Shown here: piece after piece, positions 25,806 through 34,034 of the stretch
Layout: the number at the start of each line of letters is the position of its first letter
Position numbering within the stretch: position 1 is the stretch's first letter
NCBI RefSeq assembly: GCF_000816845.1
Contig: NZ_CP006877.1
Span: forward strand, 2,733,501-2,797,500
DNA: 64,000 nucleotides
Direction of reading: 5' to 3'
DNA from: Rhizobium gallicum bv. gallicum R602sp
GTDB lineage: Bacteria; Pseudomonadota; Alphaproteobacteria; Rhizobiales; Rhizobiaceae
The notes under the pieces: generated by a model
What the model was told of the DNA's origin: nothing
The model's input: the letters and a program-made list of their open reading frames with translations, nothing else
Databases searched by the model: none
Made by a program: the position numbers and the translations under genes

Positions 25806-26984
25806 TTAACGTGAAGCAGCGATGATATGGCTCGAAAACGCGAAACTTTCCGGCAGGGCGAAAGGTGCGGAACGCCCGTCGGCCATATGTACGGCAGCTT
25901 CGGCAAGACGGTGGGCAAGGCCGAAGCTGACTTTGAAGCCGCCGGTCAAGGCGATGAGCTTCGGATAAATCGGATGCGGACCGATCATCGGATCGCGGTC
26001 GATCGCCTTCGGACGAAGGCCGGCCCAGCGCTCGACGACCGGCGCCTTCCCAAGCACGGGGGCCATCTCGCGCGCCGCTTCGATCAGAGCGTCGAGTTGA
26101 GCATCGGTCGTATTGGGATTGTCAAAACGGTCCTCGCTGGTGCTGCCGATCGCAGCATGGCCGCCCTCATGAGCAATGATATAGAGGCCGTCGCGGAAGA
26201 TGGTGGGAAGGGCGGGATCGATCTCGGCTTTCAACAGCGCCGCCTGCCCCTTGACCGGTTGGCCGAGCGGCCTTTCCAATCCGGGCGTGAACCGCTGCAG
26301 AAGCGGAAATGACTGATGACCTGCCGCGACGATGCAGCGGCCAAAGGCGATTGTTCTCCCACCGGCGTCGGCGATCCCGCGTTCCGGTTCGAGACCGTCG
26401 ACTGTAGCATTCTCGATAATGCTCACACGCTTTGCCTGCCTCAGAAAGGCGACAAGAGCGGCGACCAGCGTACGGGGTGCGACGCGGGCAGCAAGCGTGT
26501 CGTGCACGAAGCCGCTCGCACCAGCGGCAGGGTCGATCCAGCCTGTAACCGGCGGAGCATCTGCGACATGCCAATGGAAGCTGCGGCCGTGCCGATGCCA
26601 ATGTGTTTCGGCATCGGCAAAATGGGTAAGCGCGATCTTGCGTAGATGCGGCTTCGGCAGCGGGATGATGCGCCCGGAGCGGCGGTAGCCTGTGGAAAGG
26701 CCGGTGGCAGCTTCGATCGCAGCGATCTCGGTTTCGAGGGAAACCAGCGCATCGAACTGGAACTGCTTCTTGGCATTCCATTTGTCCGGCAAATGCGGCA
26801 TCAGCGCCCCGAGCAGCCCGCCGCTCGCGCCCTGCCCCAATTCACCGGCATCGACGAGGAGCGTGTCGATGCCAAACCGCTCGGCATGAACCGCCGCCCA
26901 CAGCCCCATGATGCCGCCCCCGGCAATCAGCAGGCTGACGGACGATTGACCGGAGGAGATGGCCGCACTATCGGCTTTAGGCAT
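25806..26984 (-). CDS. FAD-dependent amine/amino acid oxidoreductase (MnmC C-half-like)
   Basis: This 392-residue DAO-fold flavoprotein has the dinucleotide loop LLIAGGGIMGLWAAVHAERF near residues 18-37, then GQGASGGLLGALMPHLPDKW, GRCIVAAGHQSFPLLQRF, and a C-terminal ERWAGLRPKAIDRDPMIGPH followed by TGGFKVSFGLAHRLAE. GASGxxxGxxxPxL and GLRPxxxDxxPxIGP also occur in the C-terminal oxidoreductase half of fused MnmC. MnmC oxidises cmnm(5)s(2)U34 in tRNA to nm(5)s(2)U. Its ATG overlaps the start of the divergent mnmD gene by 2 bp. Glycine-oxidase-like functions remain possible. Confidence 0.75.
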   Translation of the reverse strand: MPKADSAAISSGQSSVSLLIAGGGIMGLWAAVHAERFGIDTLLVDAGELGQGASGGLLGALMPHLPDKWNAKKQFQFDALVSLETEIAAIEAATGLSTGYRRSGRIIPLPKPHLRKIALTHFADAETHWHRHGRSFHWHVADAPPVTGWIDPAAGASGFVHDTLAARVAPRTLVAALVAFLRQAKRVSIIENATVDGLEPERGIADAGGRTIAFGRCIVAAGHQSFPLLQRFTPGLERPLGQPVKGQAALLKAEIDPALPTIFRDGLYIIAHEGGHAAIGSTSEDRFDNPNTTDAQLDALIEAAREMAPVLGKAPVVERWAGLRPKAIDRDPMIGPHPIYPKLIALTGGFKVSFGLAHRLAEAAVHMADGRSAPFALPESFAFSSHIIAASR

Positions 26985-27699
26985 GACAGAGATTGATCCC
27001 GATCAGAGTGGCAGCACGAGCCAGCCGCTCGAATGGCGCGACGGCGATATGCCTTATTCGCGGGCCTTTGGCGACCATTTTTATTGCCAGACGGACGGGC
27101 GGCTCGAATGCGGCCACGTCTTTCTGGCGGGCAATGGCCTGCCGGAACGGTGGACCGGCAAGGAAAATTTCCGCATTGGAGAGTTGGGGTTCGGCACCGG
27201 GCTGAACTTCGCGGAAACATGGCGGCAATGGAAAGCGCATCGCCAAACGGGTCAACATCTGAACTTCATTTCCTTCGAGCTTTACCCGATGCGCCCGCAC
27301 GAGATCGGTCGCGCACTTTCGCACTGGCCGGAAATCGATGCCGAGCGGAAGGCGCTGACGGCGCTGTGGCCCGGCCAACCGAAAGGTACCGTGACGCTGG
27401 CATTGGACGAGCAGACGACCTTGAGCGTTGTCTGCGGCCCGGCAATCGATGGCGTTGCGGCTGCCGAACCCGGCTTCGATGCCTGGTATCTCGATGGCTT
27501 CGCGCCGTCGCGCAACGCCGACATGTGGTCGGAAGATCTAATGCGGCTCATCTGCGAGAAGACCCTCTCAAAAGGAAGCTTCGCGACCTATGCCGCTGCA
27601 GGCTTCGTCAGGCGCAATCTGATGGCGGCGGGATTTGCGGTCGAGCGGCGCAAGGGTTTCGCCGGCAAGCGCGAGATGCTCTGCGGCGTAAAACCCTAG
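26983..27699 (+). CDS. mnmD: tRNA (mnm5s2U34) methyltransferase MnmD (DUF752)
   Basis: This 238-residue SAM-dependent methyltransferase corresponds to the N-terminal half of E. coli MnmC, which methylates nm(5)s(2)U34 of tRNA. Motifs include FGDHFYCQTDGRLECGHVFL, the SAM loop FRIGELGFGTGLNFAETWRQ, and the catalytic WYLDGFAPSRNADMWSEDLM. Two starts are possible: the ATG at 26983, or one at 26959 preceded at once by GGAGGAG. The spacer is too short for the latter and too long for the former. The stop overlaps the convergent histidine-kinase stop as CTAG. Confidence 0.88.
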   Translation: MTEIDPDQSGSTSQPLEWRDGDMPYSRAFGDHFYCQTDGRLECGHVFLAGNGLPERWTGKENFRIGELGFGTGLNFAETWRQWKAHRQTGQHLNFISFELYPMRPHEIGRALSHWPEIDAERKALTALWPGQPKGTVTLALDEQTTLSVVCGPAIDGVAAAEPGFDAWYLDGFAPSRNADMWSEDLMRLICEKTLSKGSFATYAAAGFVRRNLMAAGFAVERRKGFAGKREMLCGVKP

Positions 27700-30600
27700 C
27701 GGCCCGAGCGGCCGGGCAACTGCGCGCTCTTGCCGAGCCAGAGCTGGATTTTCTCTTCCAGCAGTTCGGGGCTGATCGGCTTCGACATGTAATCGTCCAT
27801 GCCGGCGTTGAGACAGAGCTCGCGGTCGCTTTCGAGCGCATGCGCCGTTACGCCGATGATCGGCACGCGGTGGCCCTGTCCGCGCTCTCGGACACGGATC
27901 GCGCGGGTCGCATCGTGGCCGTTCATCACCGGCATCGAGACGTCCATCATGATAATCCGCGGCGCATGGCTTTCCCAGGCGTTGACCGCCTCCTGGCCGT
28001 TATTGACGACGAGGAAACTCAGGCCGGTGCCCTGCAGGATCTGCGTGAAGACGATCTGGTTCACCTCGTTGTCCTCGGCGACGAGCACATCGATGAAGGC
28101 CGTCTTTCGCTGTTTTGAGGACGGCGGCGCATAAGGCTCCGGTTCCCTCATCTCGGTTTCTGCCTGCAGGCGTGCGATTTCGGCTGCAGAAGCCCGCTTC
28201 ACGCGGCTTGCGCGCACGACCTCGACGATCGTGTTGCGAAGAAGGTTGGCACGGGCCGGTTTCATCAGATGCGCATGGCCGTTGAGGGCTGCGAACTCCT
28301 TCTCCGTGCCGGAGATATCCATTGAGGTCAGGAAGATGATCGGCAGGCACTCGAAGCGCGCGTCGGCCCTGAGCCTGCGGGCGACTTCCGCACCGTTCAT
28401 TTCCGGCATGTGATAGTCGAGCACCAGGGCATCGACCTGAACGCCGATCTGGTGTGCGGCCTCAAGGATGGCAATGCCGGTCCCGCCGTCTTCGGCAGCC
28501 ACGCCGTCAAACCCCCAAAGCGGCAGCTGCTCGGAGAGAATGCGGCGGTTCACCTCGTTGTCGTCGATGACGAGCACGCGTGCGCCGCGTACATTGACGG
28601 GCAGCGGCTTGGGATCGAGGCGGGCGGCAGCGATGGCGAAGGGCAGGTTGACGGTGAAGACCGAGCCCTTGCCCGGTTCGCTCTCGGCGTTGACGTAACC
28701 GCCAAAGAGATCGACCAGACCGGCAGTGATGGCAAGACCAAGGCCGGTCCCCTCGTGGCGCCGCGTCGAAGAGGAATCGACCTGCGAGAATTTGTCGAAG
28801 ACCGATTGCAGTTTGTCTGCCGGGATGCCGATGCCGGTATCCTCGATCCTGATCTCGACCATGACCTCGCCGTCCGAGCCAGGCCGGAAACCGACATCGA
28901 CGAAGACATGTCCCTTCTCTGTGAACTTGACGGCGTTGCCCACGAGATTTGTGACGATCTGGCGAAACCGCCCGGCATCGCCGATGATTGCGGCAGGCAG
29001 GTTCGGATCGGCGCGCACCAGAAGCTCGAGATCCTTCTCAGCCGCGGGCGAAGAAAGCAGCGTCGCGACATCCTCGACCGCTTCCACCGGATCGAAGGCC
29101 GCCTTGCGCAGCGTCATCTGTCCGGCATCGATTTTTGAGAAGTCCAGAATATCGTTGATGATCGTCAAAAGCGCGTTGCCGGACTTGACGATGATGTCGA
29201 TGAAGGTCTTCTGCCGCGGGTCAAGATCGGTCTTCGCCATCAGCTCGGCCATGCCGAGCACGCCATTCATCGGCGTGCGGATTTCATGGCTCATATTGGC
29301 GAGAAATTCCGACTTGGCGCGATCGGCGGCCTCAGCCCGTGCCAGCAGCGTCTCAAGCTCTTCCTCGCGCTCTTTCATTTCGGTGACGTCGGTGAAGAGC
29401 GCGACCCAATGGCCGCGCTCGCTGATCGTCGCCTCCATGTTCACCCAGCGCTCCCCGGCCACATGAAAGACAGTGGCAATCGGCTGCTTCGCAGCGATGT
29501 TTGAACGCCAATAGTGCAACACTTCGGCGGCGGGACTCTTGAAGTCGCCGCGATCGGCGCAGAAATTGAAGAGGTCGATCCAGCCGCGGCCCGCAACAAG
29601 GTATTCCGGCGGAATACGCAGAACTTCCGAAAGCGCATCGTTGGAGAGCTTGATGATGCCGTCCTGGACGATCGTCAAGCCTTGCGGCATGGCCCGCGTC
29701 GCATCCCGCATCAGTTCACCGAGGTGCTCCAGGGCAGCGCGCGCTTCATGGATTTCCTTCTCGCTCGCGCGAATGGCGCTCATATCGGAATAGGAGAGAA
29801 GAATGCGGTCGTTCGAGATGCGGCGGCTGTCGAAGATGATCGATTTGCCGTCCGACCAACTGAGTTCGATCGGCTCCTGCTCCCCATCCGAACCGAAATG
29901 GCGCTGGCGCTCCGCCAGGATCTCTTCCGGGCTGTGCTCGTGGCCATAGCGCCCGAGTTCACAATTACGGCGGATGACATCGATGAACGGCCGGCCGTCA
30001 AAACGATCGTCAGGCGGCAGATCGCAGATCGTGTAGAATTCGTCGTTTATGTAGAGGATATCGAGATTGTTATCGAGGATCAGCACGCCGACCGGCAGCG
30101 AACGCAGGATGTTTTCAATGTCGCGATGCAGGATTTCCGCGTGCTTCTGGGCCTCGATCAGCTTGGCTTCACGCTCCTTGAGCGGTGAGATATCCGAAAA
30201 AGAGCCGACAACATAGACCTTGCTATCCGGCGTCTGCACGCGATTGACGCGCGTCAAGATCGGATAAACTGTTCCGTCCGTGCTTGGAAGCTTACCTTCC
30301 ACCTCCGTGAGCGAGCCGTCCTTGAGCGCCAGAGCGTTTTCCTCATAGATGCTGGCGCCATTCTCCTCGCCGAACATCTCAAACTCTGTGAGGCCAAGCA
30401 CCTTTGACCGGACATGGCCCGTGAAGGTCTCGTAATACTGGTTGGCATAGACGAGGCGGTGCCGTTCGTCGCGCGCAAAAGCGGCAACCGGCAGGTCTTC
30501 CATGATGGTTCGGAGGAGATCGAGCTCGTTTACGCTCTCGTGCCATCCGGTTTCCGCGGACGATGCCTTGCCTCCGTTTCGATAAGCCGAATTGACGATC

Positions 30601-31076
30601 AGCGGGCGGCCGTCGTCAGCGAAAATGCCGACCGGATGATCGAGTTTTTCCAGCGTGGCACGGACGCGCTCGAAATCGGCGAGCAAAGCCTGATCCGGCC
30701 CCGAGAGAACCGGCCGGCGGGGCTGCGTGCGCGCCTCGAAGATACCGAAAACATAGGCCCGGTCTTGCGACGGCATGAAGCTCTCGATCCGGATCCGCTC
30801 ATGCTCGGTTGCGGCAGCATCGAAGCAGATGGCAGTTTCTTCGGTGCCGAAGACGAGCGCGCGCCGCTCCTTGTCTTCACGCTCCTCCTCTTCCGGACGA
30901 TCGAGAATTTCGCGGGTCCGACGGCCGATGAAATCGGAAATTTCCCTGCCGAAGAAGCGGGCATAGGATTCGTTGACGGCAACGTAGCGAAGCTCGCTGT
31001 TCTTGACATAGGCAGGCGTCTCCAGATCTGCGATCCGGCTGCATGCCAGTTCGAGAAGGTCCCCGCTCGATGTCAA
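27696..31076 (-). CDS. Hybrid sensor histidine kinase with multiple PAS and two receiver domains
   Basis: This 1126-residue hybrid kinase has no clear membrane segment, so it is probably cytoplasmic. The N-terminal 580 residues hold about four PAS domains (for example DLPVAAFARDERHRLVYANQ and SLPVGVLILDNNLDILYIND). The HisKA motif is FLANMSHEIRTPMNGVLGMA with His near 597. The ATPase domain has NLVGNAVKFTEKG, DTGIGIPADKLQSVFDKFSQ and GTGLGLAI. Receiver 1 starts near 833 (VLVIDDNEVNRR; acceptor Asp near 887 in LDYHMPEMNG). Receiver 2 starts near 993 (VLVAEDNEVNQI; acceptor Asp near 1045 in MMDVSMPVMNG). No partner regulator is adjacent, so the signal and output are unknown. Confidence 0.93.
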   Translation of the reverse strand: MTSSGDLLELACSRIADLETPAYVKNSELRYVAVNESYARFFGREISDFIGRRTREILDRPEEEEREDKERRALVFGTEETAICFDAAATEHERIRIESFMPSQDRAYVFGIFEARTQPRRPVLSGPDQALLADFERVRATLEKLDHPVGIFADDGRPLIVNSAYRNGGKASSAETGWHESVNELDLLRTIMEDLPVAAFARDERHRLVYANQYYETFTGHVRSKVLGLTEFEMFGEENGASIYEENALALKDGSLTEVEGKLPSTDGTVYPILTRVNRVQTPDSKVYVVGSFSDISPLKEREAKLIEAQKHAEILHRDIENILRSLPVGVLILDNNLDILYINDEFYTICDLPPDDRFDGRPFIDVIRRNCELGRYGHEHSPEEILAERQRHFGSDGEQEPIELSWSDGKSIIFDSRRISNDRILLSYSDMSAIRASEKEIHEARAALEHLGELMRDATRAMPQGLTIVQDGIIKLSNDALSEVLRIPPEYLVAGRGWIDLFNFCADRGDFKSPAAEVLHYWRSNIAAKQPIATVFHVAGERWVNMEATISERGHWVALFTDVTEMKEREEELETLLARAEAADRAKSEFLANMSHEIRTPMNGVLGMAELMAKTDLDPRQKTFIDIIVKSGNALLTIINDILDFSKIDAGQMTLRKAAFDPVEAVEDVATLLSSPAAEKDLELLVRADPNLPAAIIGDAGRFRQIVTNLVGNAVKFTEKGHVFVDVGFRPGSDGEVMVEIRIEDTGIGIPADKLQSVFDKFSQVDSSSTRRHEGTGLGLAITAGLVDLFGGYVNAESEPGKGSVFTVNLPFAIAAARLDPKPLPVNVRGARVLVIDDNEVNRRILSEQLPLWGFDGVAAEDGGTGIAILEAAHQIGVQVDALVLDYHMPEMNGAEVARRLRADARFECLPIIFLTSMDISGTEKEFAALNGHAHLMKPARANLLRNTIVEVVRASRVKRASAAEIARLQAETEMREPEPYAPPSSKQRKTAFIDVLVAEDNEVNQIVFTQILQGTGLSFLVVNNGQEAVNAWESHAPRIIMMDVSMPVMNGHDATRAIRVRERGQGHRVPIIGVTAHALESDRELCLNAGMDDYMSKPISPELLEEKIQLWLGKSAQLPGRSGR

Positions 31077-31220
31077 AGATGTCGCCTCGCTGTCAGGAGA
31101 AGGAGTTTTGTTCTGGCATCCACTATAGGTGTAAGCCGTTTAACAAGGTTTTAACCATGACACGTTCCGGAAATCTGACCCCGGGACAACGAAGTTCGGC
31201 CCAAGTGTATCAGGAACTAT

Positions 31221-31228
31221 GCTATAAT
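31221..31228 (+). promoter_or_regulatory. Extended -10 promoter element for the tyrosine-rich gene
   Basis: TGCTATAAT ends at 31228, about 100 bp before the tyrosine-rich protein gene. It is a full extended -10 box. No convincing -35 lies 17 bp upstream, as expected for extended -10 promoters. The rest of the 252 bp between the kinase and this gene shows nothing recognisable. Confidence 0.45.
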
Positions 31229-31328
31229 CTCCCACGTTGTAAGACTGAACTCGATCAGTTGGCCGCGTTTCGCCACGGTTTCTCCTGACGGCTTCAAGAA
31301 ACAAGTTCGTCTATGAAAGGAGACGATC

Positions 31329-31781
31329 ATGTCCGTACTTCACAAAAGCATGGCGGCGGGCTTGATGGCGTTGACTTTGACTGGCACCTCCCTCATTCCG
31401 GCAACCCCGGCGGACGCCCGCGATGACTTTTGGGGCGGTGTTGCGGCCGGAGCAATCGGCGGCATCCTTCTCTCGCATGCTGTCCGTCCCTACCCTGGCT
31501 ACGGCTATTATCCCGGACCTTACTATGGAGCCTACTCCGGGGCTTACTATGGAGCCGACTCCGGGCCTTATTACGGAGCCTACTCTAGGCCGTACTACAG
31601 GCCCTACTACAGCCCGTATCCGGTCTATCGGAGCTATTACCGGCCCTACCGGCCTTACTATCGCTCCTACTATCGGCCTTACCCGGCCTATTACCGCAAT
31701 TATGGATATTGCGGTGTGGAGCGCCGCTACGATCACCGAGCGGACGTATGGGTCAGAGTTCGGGTCTGCCCCGGCTATTGA
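31329..31781 (+). CDS. Secreted tyrosine/proline/glycine-rich repeat protein
   Basis: This 150-residue protein has a signal peptide (about residues 1-31, ending PATPADARD), then a short hydrophobic glycine-rich segment WGGVAAGAIGGILLSHA typical of small rhizobial envelope proteins. Residues 53-130 are built of tyrosine-rich repeats (YYGAYSGA, YYGADSGP, YYGAYSRP, then YYRPYY-type units). It ends in a conserved-looking cap YGYCGVERRYDHRADVWVRV with two cysteines overall. AAAGGAG precedes the ATG. It is probably a cell-envelope or exported structural protein; the function is unknown. Confidence 0.75.
   Translation: MSVLHKSMAAGLMALTLTGTSLIPATPADARDDFWGGVAAGAIGGILLSHAVRPYPGYGYYPGPYYGAYSGAYYGADSGPYYGAYSRPYYRPYYSPYPVYRSYYRPYRPYYRSYYRPYPAYYRNYGYCGVERRYDHRADVWVRVRVCPGY
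31519..31590 (+). repeat. Three tandem 24-bp coding repeats
   Basis: Three consecutive 24-bp units at 31519-31542, 31543-31566 and 31567-31590 differ by only a few bases. Each encodes an eight-residue Tyr-Gly-Ala/Asp-Ser unit in the secreted protein. More degenerate Arg-Pro-Tyr-Tyr units follow to about 31690. Such in-frame repeats can expand or contract by slippage. Confidence 0.8.
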
Positions 31782-31815
31782 AGTGCCCCGGGTATTGAGG
31801 AGCATGTGTGGGCCA

Positions 31816-31850
31816 CGCCGCCGCTCGTTTGGGCGGCGGCGCAGCACCTT
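31816..31850 (+). terminator. Terminator-like hairpin behind the tyrosine-rich gene
   Basis: CGCCGCCGC at 31816-31824 and GCGGCGGCG at 31833-31841 form a perfect 9-bp stem with an 8-base loop, followed by a modest pyrimidine run. The remaining 280 bp up to the helicase gene contains no convincing gene, only short frames and the helicase leader. Confidence 0.55.
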
Positions 31851-32132
31851 TCTCTCGCTCGTCTCTTGACTTTCAACCTGAACTAGACCAAATGCAGGCC
31901 AGCTTTCACCTTCCGGCCGCCGCGTGAGCTGCCCCTGCGAAAAAAGACAAACGCAAGAAGAAGGATAAAAGCGCATTTCATAGGATGCCGCGATCCCAAG
32001 TGCGGCCAGAAGCGCTGGAAAGTTTTTCCAACACACAAGTTCCCACTTCACGCGGGGTTCTTGACGTCAGAATGATACCGGACCGCATGGTGTGATCCGG
32101 CACATCGTTTCGGCGCCCCGAAAGGTTATGAC

Positions 32133-33782
32133 TTGACTAATTTTGAATCGCTTGGTGTCTCCAAGCCGATCGTCGCCACGCTTTTTCAGCTCGGCATTGA
32201 AACGCCGACGCCCATTCAGGCGCAGGCAATCCCTCTTCTCCTCGAAGGCCGCGATCTGATCGGCCTCGCCCAGACCGGCACTGGCAAGACGGCTGCCTTC
32301 GGCCTGCCGCTCATTGAAAAACTGCTCTCCGATGAGAGGCGTCCCGACAATCGCACGACGCGTACGCTCATCCTCGCTCCGACCCGCGAGCTGGTGAACC
32401 AGATCGCCGAGAACCTGAAGAACTTCGTCCGCAAGTCGCCGCTGCGCATCAATGTCGTTGTCGGCGGCGTGTCCATCAACAAGCAGCAGCTGCAGCTCGA
32501 ACGCGGCACCGACATTCTCGTCGCGACACCCGGCCGCCTCCTCGACCTCGTCAACCGCCGCGCCATCACGCTGACGGCGGTGCGCTACCTTGTGCTCGAC
32601 GAAGCAGACCAGATGCTCGATCTCGGCTTCGTGCATGATCTGCGCAAGATCGCCAAGCTCGTTCCGAAGCGCCGCCAGACCATGCTCTTCTCGGCAACCA
32701 TGCCAAAGGCGATCGCCGATCTTGCAGGCGAATACCTGACCGATCCGATCAAGGTGGAAGTGACGCCTCCCGGCAAGGCTGCGGACAAGGTCGAACAGTA
32801 CGTCCACTTCGTCGGCGGCAAGAACGACAAGACGGATCTGCTGAAGAAGTCGCTTTCCGAAAATCCGGATGGCCGCGCGATCGTGTTCCTGCGCACCAAG
32901 CACGGCGCCGAGAAGCTGATGAAGCATCTCGACCACGTCGGCTATTCGGTCGCTTCCATCCACGGCAACAAGAGCCAGGGTCAGCGCGAGCGTGCCCTGA
33001 AGGCATTCCGCGACGGCGGCATCAAGACTCTGATTGCAACCGACGTTGCCGCCCGCGGCATCGATATTCCGGCCGTCAGCCATGTGTTCAACTATGATCT
33101 GCCGGAAGTGCCGGACGCCTATGTGCACCGCATCGGCCGCACGGCTCGCGCCGGCCGCGACGGCATCGCAATCGCGTTCTGCGCGCCGGATGAGGCACGC
33201 CTGCTGCGCGATATCGAAAGGCTGATGGGCATCGAGATCATCGTTGCCAGCGGCGAACCGCCGGCGCACATGCGCGCGGCCCCGCGCCGCGACAACGGCA
33301 ACAACCGCAATCGCGGTGGCCAGGGCCGTGGTGGCGAAGGTCGCGGCGATGGCCGTCCGGGTGACCAGCGCTCCGGCAATCGCCAGGACCGCCGTCCGCG
33401 CCGCGAAGGCGACGCTGGCGAGGTCCGCGCGAACAACGAGGAACGCCGCGAGCGCCGTCCGCGTCCCGAGCGCCAGACTGCCCGCAACGAGGACTTCCGC
33501 GGCCAGCGCCGCGGCGAAGCGACACCCCAGGGGCCGGACAACGACCTCGTATCGACCTCCGATTTCCGACCGGCCAAGAAGCCGCAACAGCGCCCGCATG
33601 GCAGCGCCGATGCGAACCGCCATCATCCCGGCGGCGCCCGTAACGCGCACGGCCGCCCTGGCCGCAAGCATGGTGAGGATCGCGGCCAGCAGGCTCACGG
33701 TGAGCACCGCCAGGACGGCTCTGGCGGCATACGTCGCAAGGGCCCCCGCAATGGCGGCGGCCAGCGTCGCGAACAGGCTTGA
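32133..33782 (+). CDS. DEAD-box RNA helicase (RhlE-like)
   Basis: This 549-residue ATP-dependent RNA helicase has all core motifs: the Q motif GIETPTPIQAQAIP, AQTGTGKT, PTRELVNQI, TPGRLLD, DEAD (VLDEADQMLDLGF), SAT (LFSATMPK), ARGIDIP and HRIGRTARAG. A C-terminal basic tail of about 165 residues is rich in Arg, Gly and Asn (RG/NRG repeats), usual for RNA binding in rhizobial RhlE relatives. Translation starts at a TTG (32133) with AAAGG seven bases upstream; no ATG is available. Such helicases aid ribosome assembly and RNA decay, often in the cold. Confidence 0.93.
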   Translation: MTNFESLGVSKPIVATLFQLGIETPTPIQAQAIPLLLEGRDLIGLAQTGTGKTAAFGLPLIEKLLSDERRPDNRTTRTLILAPTRELVNQIAENLKNFVRKSPLRINVVVGGVSINKQQLQLERGTDILVATPGRLLDLVNRRAITLTAVRYLVLDEADQMLDLGFVHDLRKIAKLVPKRRQTMLFSATMPKAIADLAGEYLTDPIKVEVTPPGKAADKVEQYVHFVGGKNDKTDLLKKSLSENPDGRAIVFLRTKHGAEKLMKHLDHVGYSVASIHGNKSQGQRERALKAFRDGGIKTLIATDVAARGIDIPAVSHVFNYDLPEVPDAYVHRIGRTARAGRDGIAIAFCAPDEARLLRDIERLMGIEIIVASGEPPAHMRAAPRRDNGNNRNRGGQGRGGEGRGDGRPGDQRSGNRQDRRPRREGDAGEVRANNEERRERRPRPERQTARNEDFRGQRRGEATPQGPDNDLVSTSDFRPAKKPQQRPHGSADANRHHPGGARNAHGRPGRKHGEDRGQQAHGEHRQDGSGGIRRKGPRNGGGQRREQA

Positions 33783-33797
33783 ATACAGAACTGAAAG

Positions 33798-33824
33798 AGG
33801 CCGGGTATCTTCCGGCCTTTTTTT
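33798..33824 (+). terminator. Rho-independent terminator of the helicase gene
   Basis: AGGCCGG at 33798-33804 pairs perfectly with CCGGCCT at 33812-33818, with a seven-base loop and a run of seven T. It lies 16 bp after the helicase stop. Confidence 0.92.
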
Positions 33825-34034
33825 GCTTTAAGCCTAGGTGAACGCTTACCCCGGCGAGACGGTCTCAAGGGACTGCGCGCCGGCGACATGTGAACACTAT
33901 CGCAATCTGCATTGCTATTTTCCGGCATATCTGCCGATCTTAGCAATTCCGCTTGCATGCCAGCGCCTTCGCGACACTGGCCCTCATTGGGTGCATTCAA
34001 CGACAGACTGCTTATTCAATAAGAGAGATAGACC

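Noticed and set aside
31043..31288. 81-codon frame between the histidine kinase and the tyrosine-rich gene
   Set aside because: It overlaps the kinase start and contains the downstream gene's -10 box; composition is not protein-like.
31519..31590. Tandem repeats considered as a CRISPR array
   Set aside because: The repeats are contiguous without spacers and lie in frame inside a secreted protein gene. No cas genes are present.
32067..33707. 546-codon open frame antisense to the helicase
   Set aside because: Shadow of the DEAD-box gene; no ribosome site or motif.
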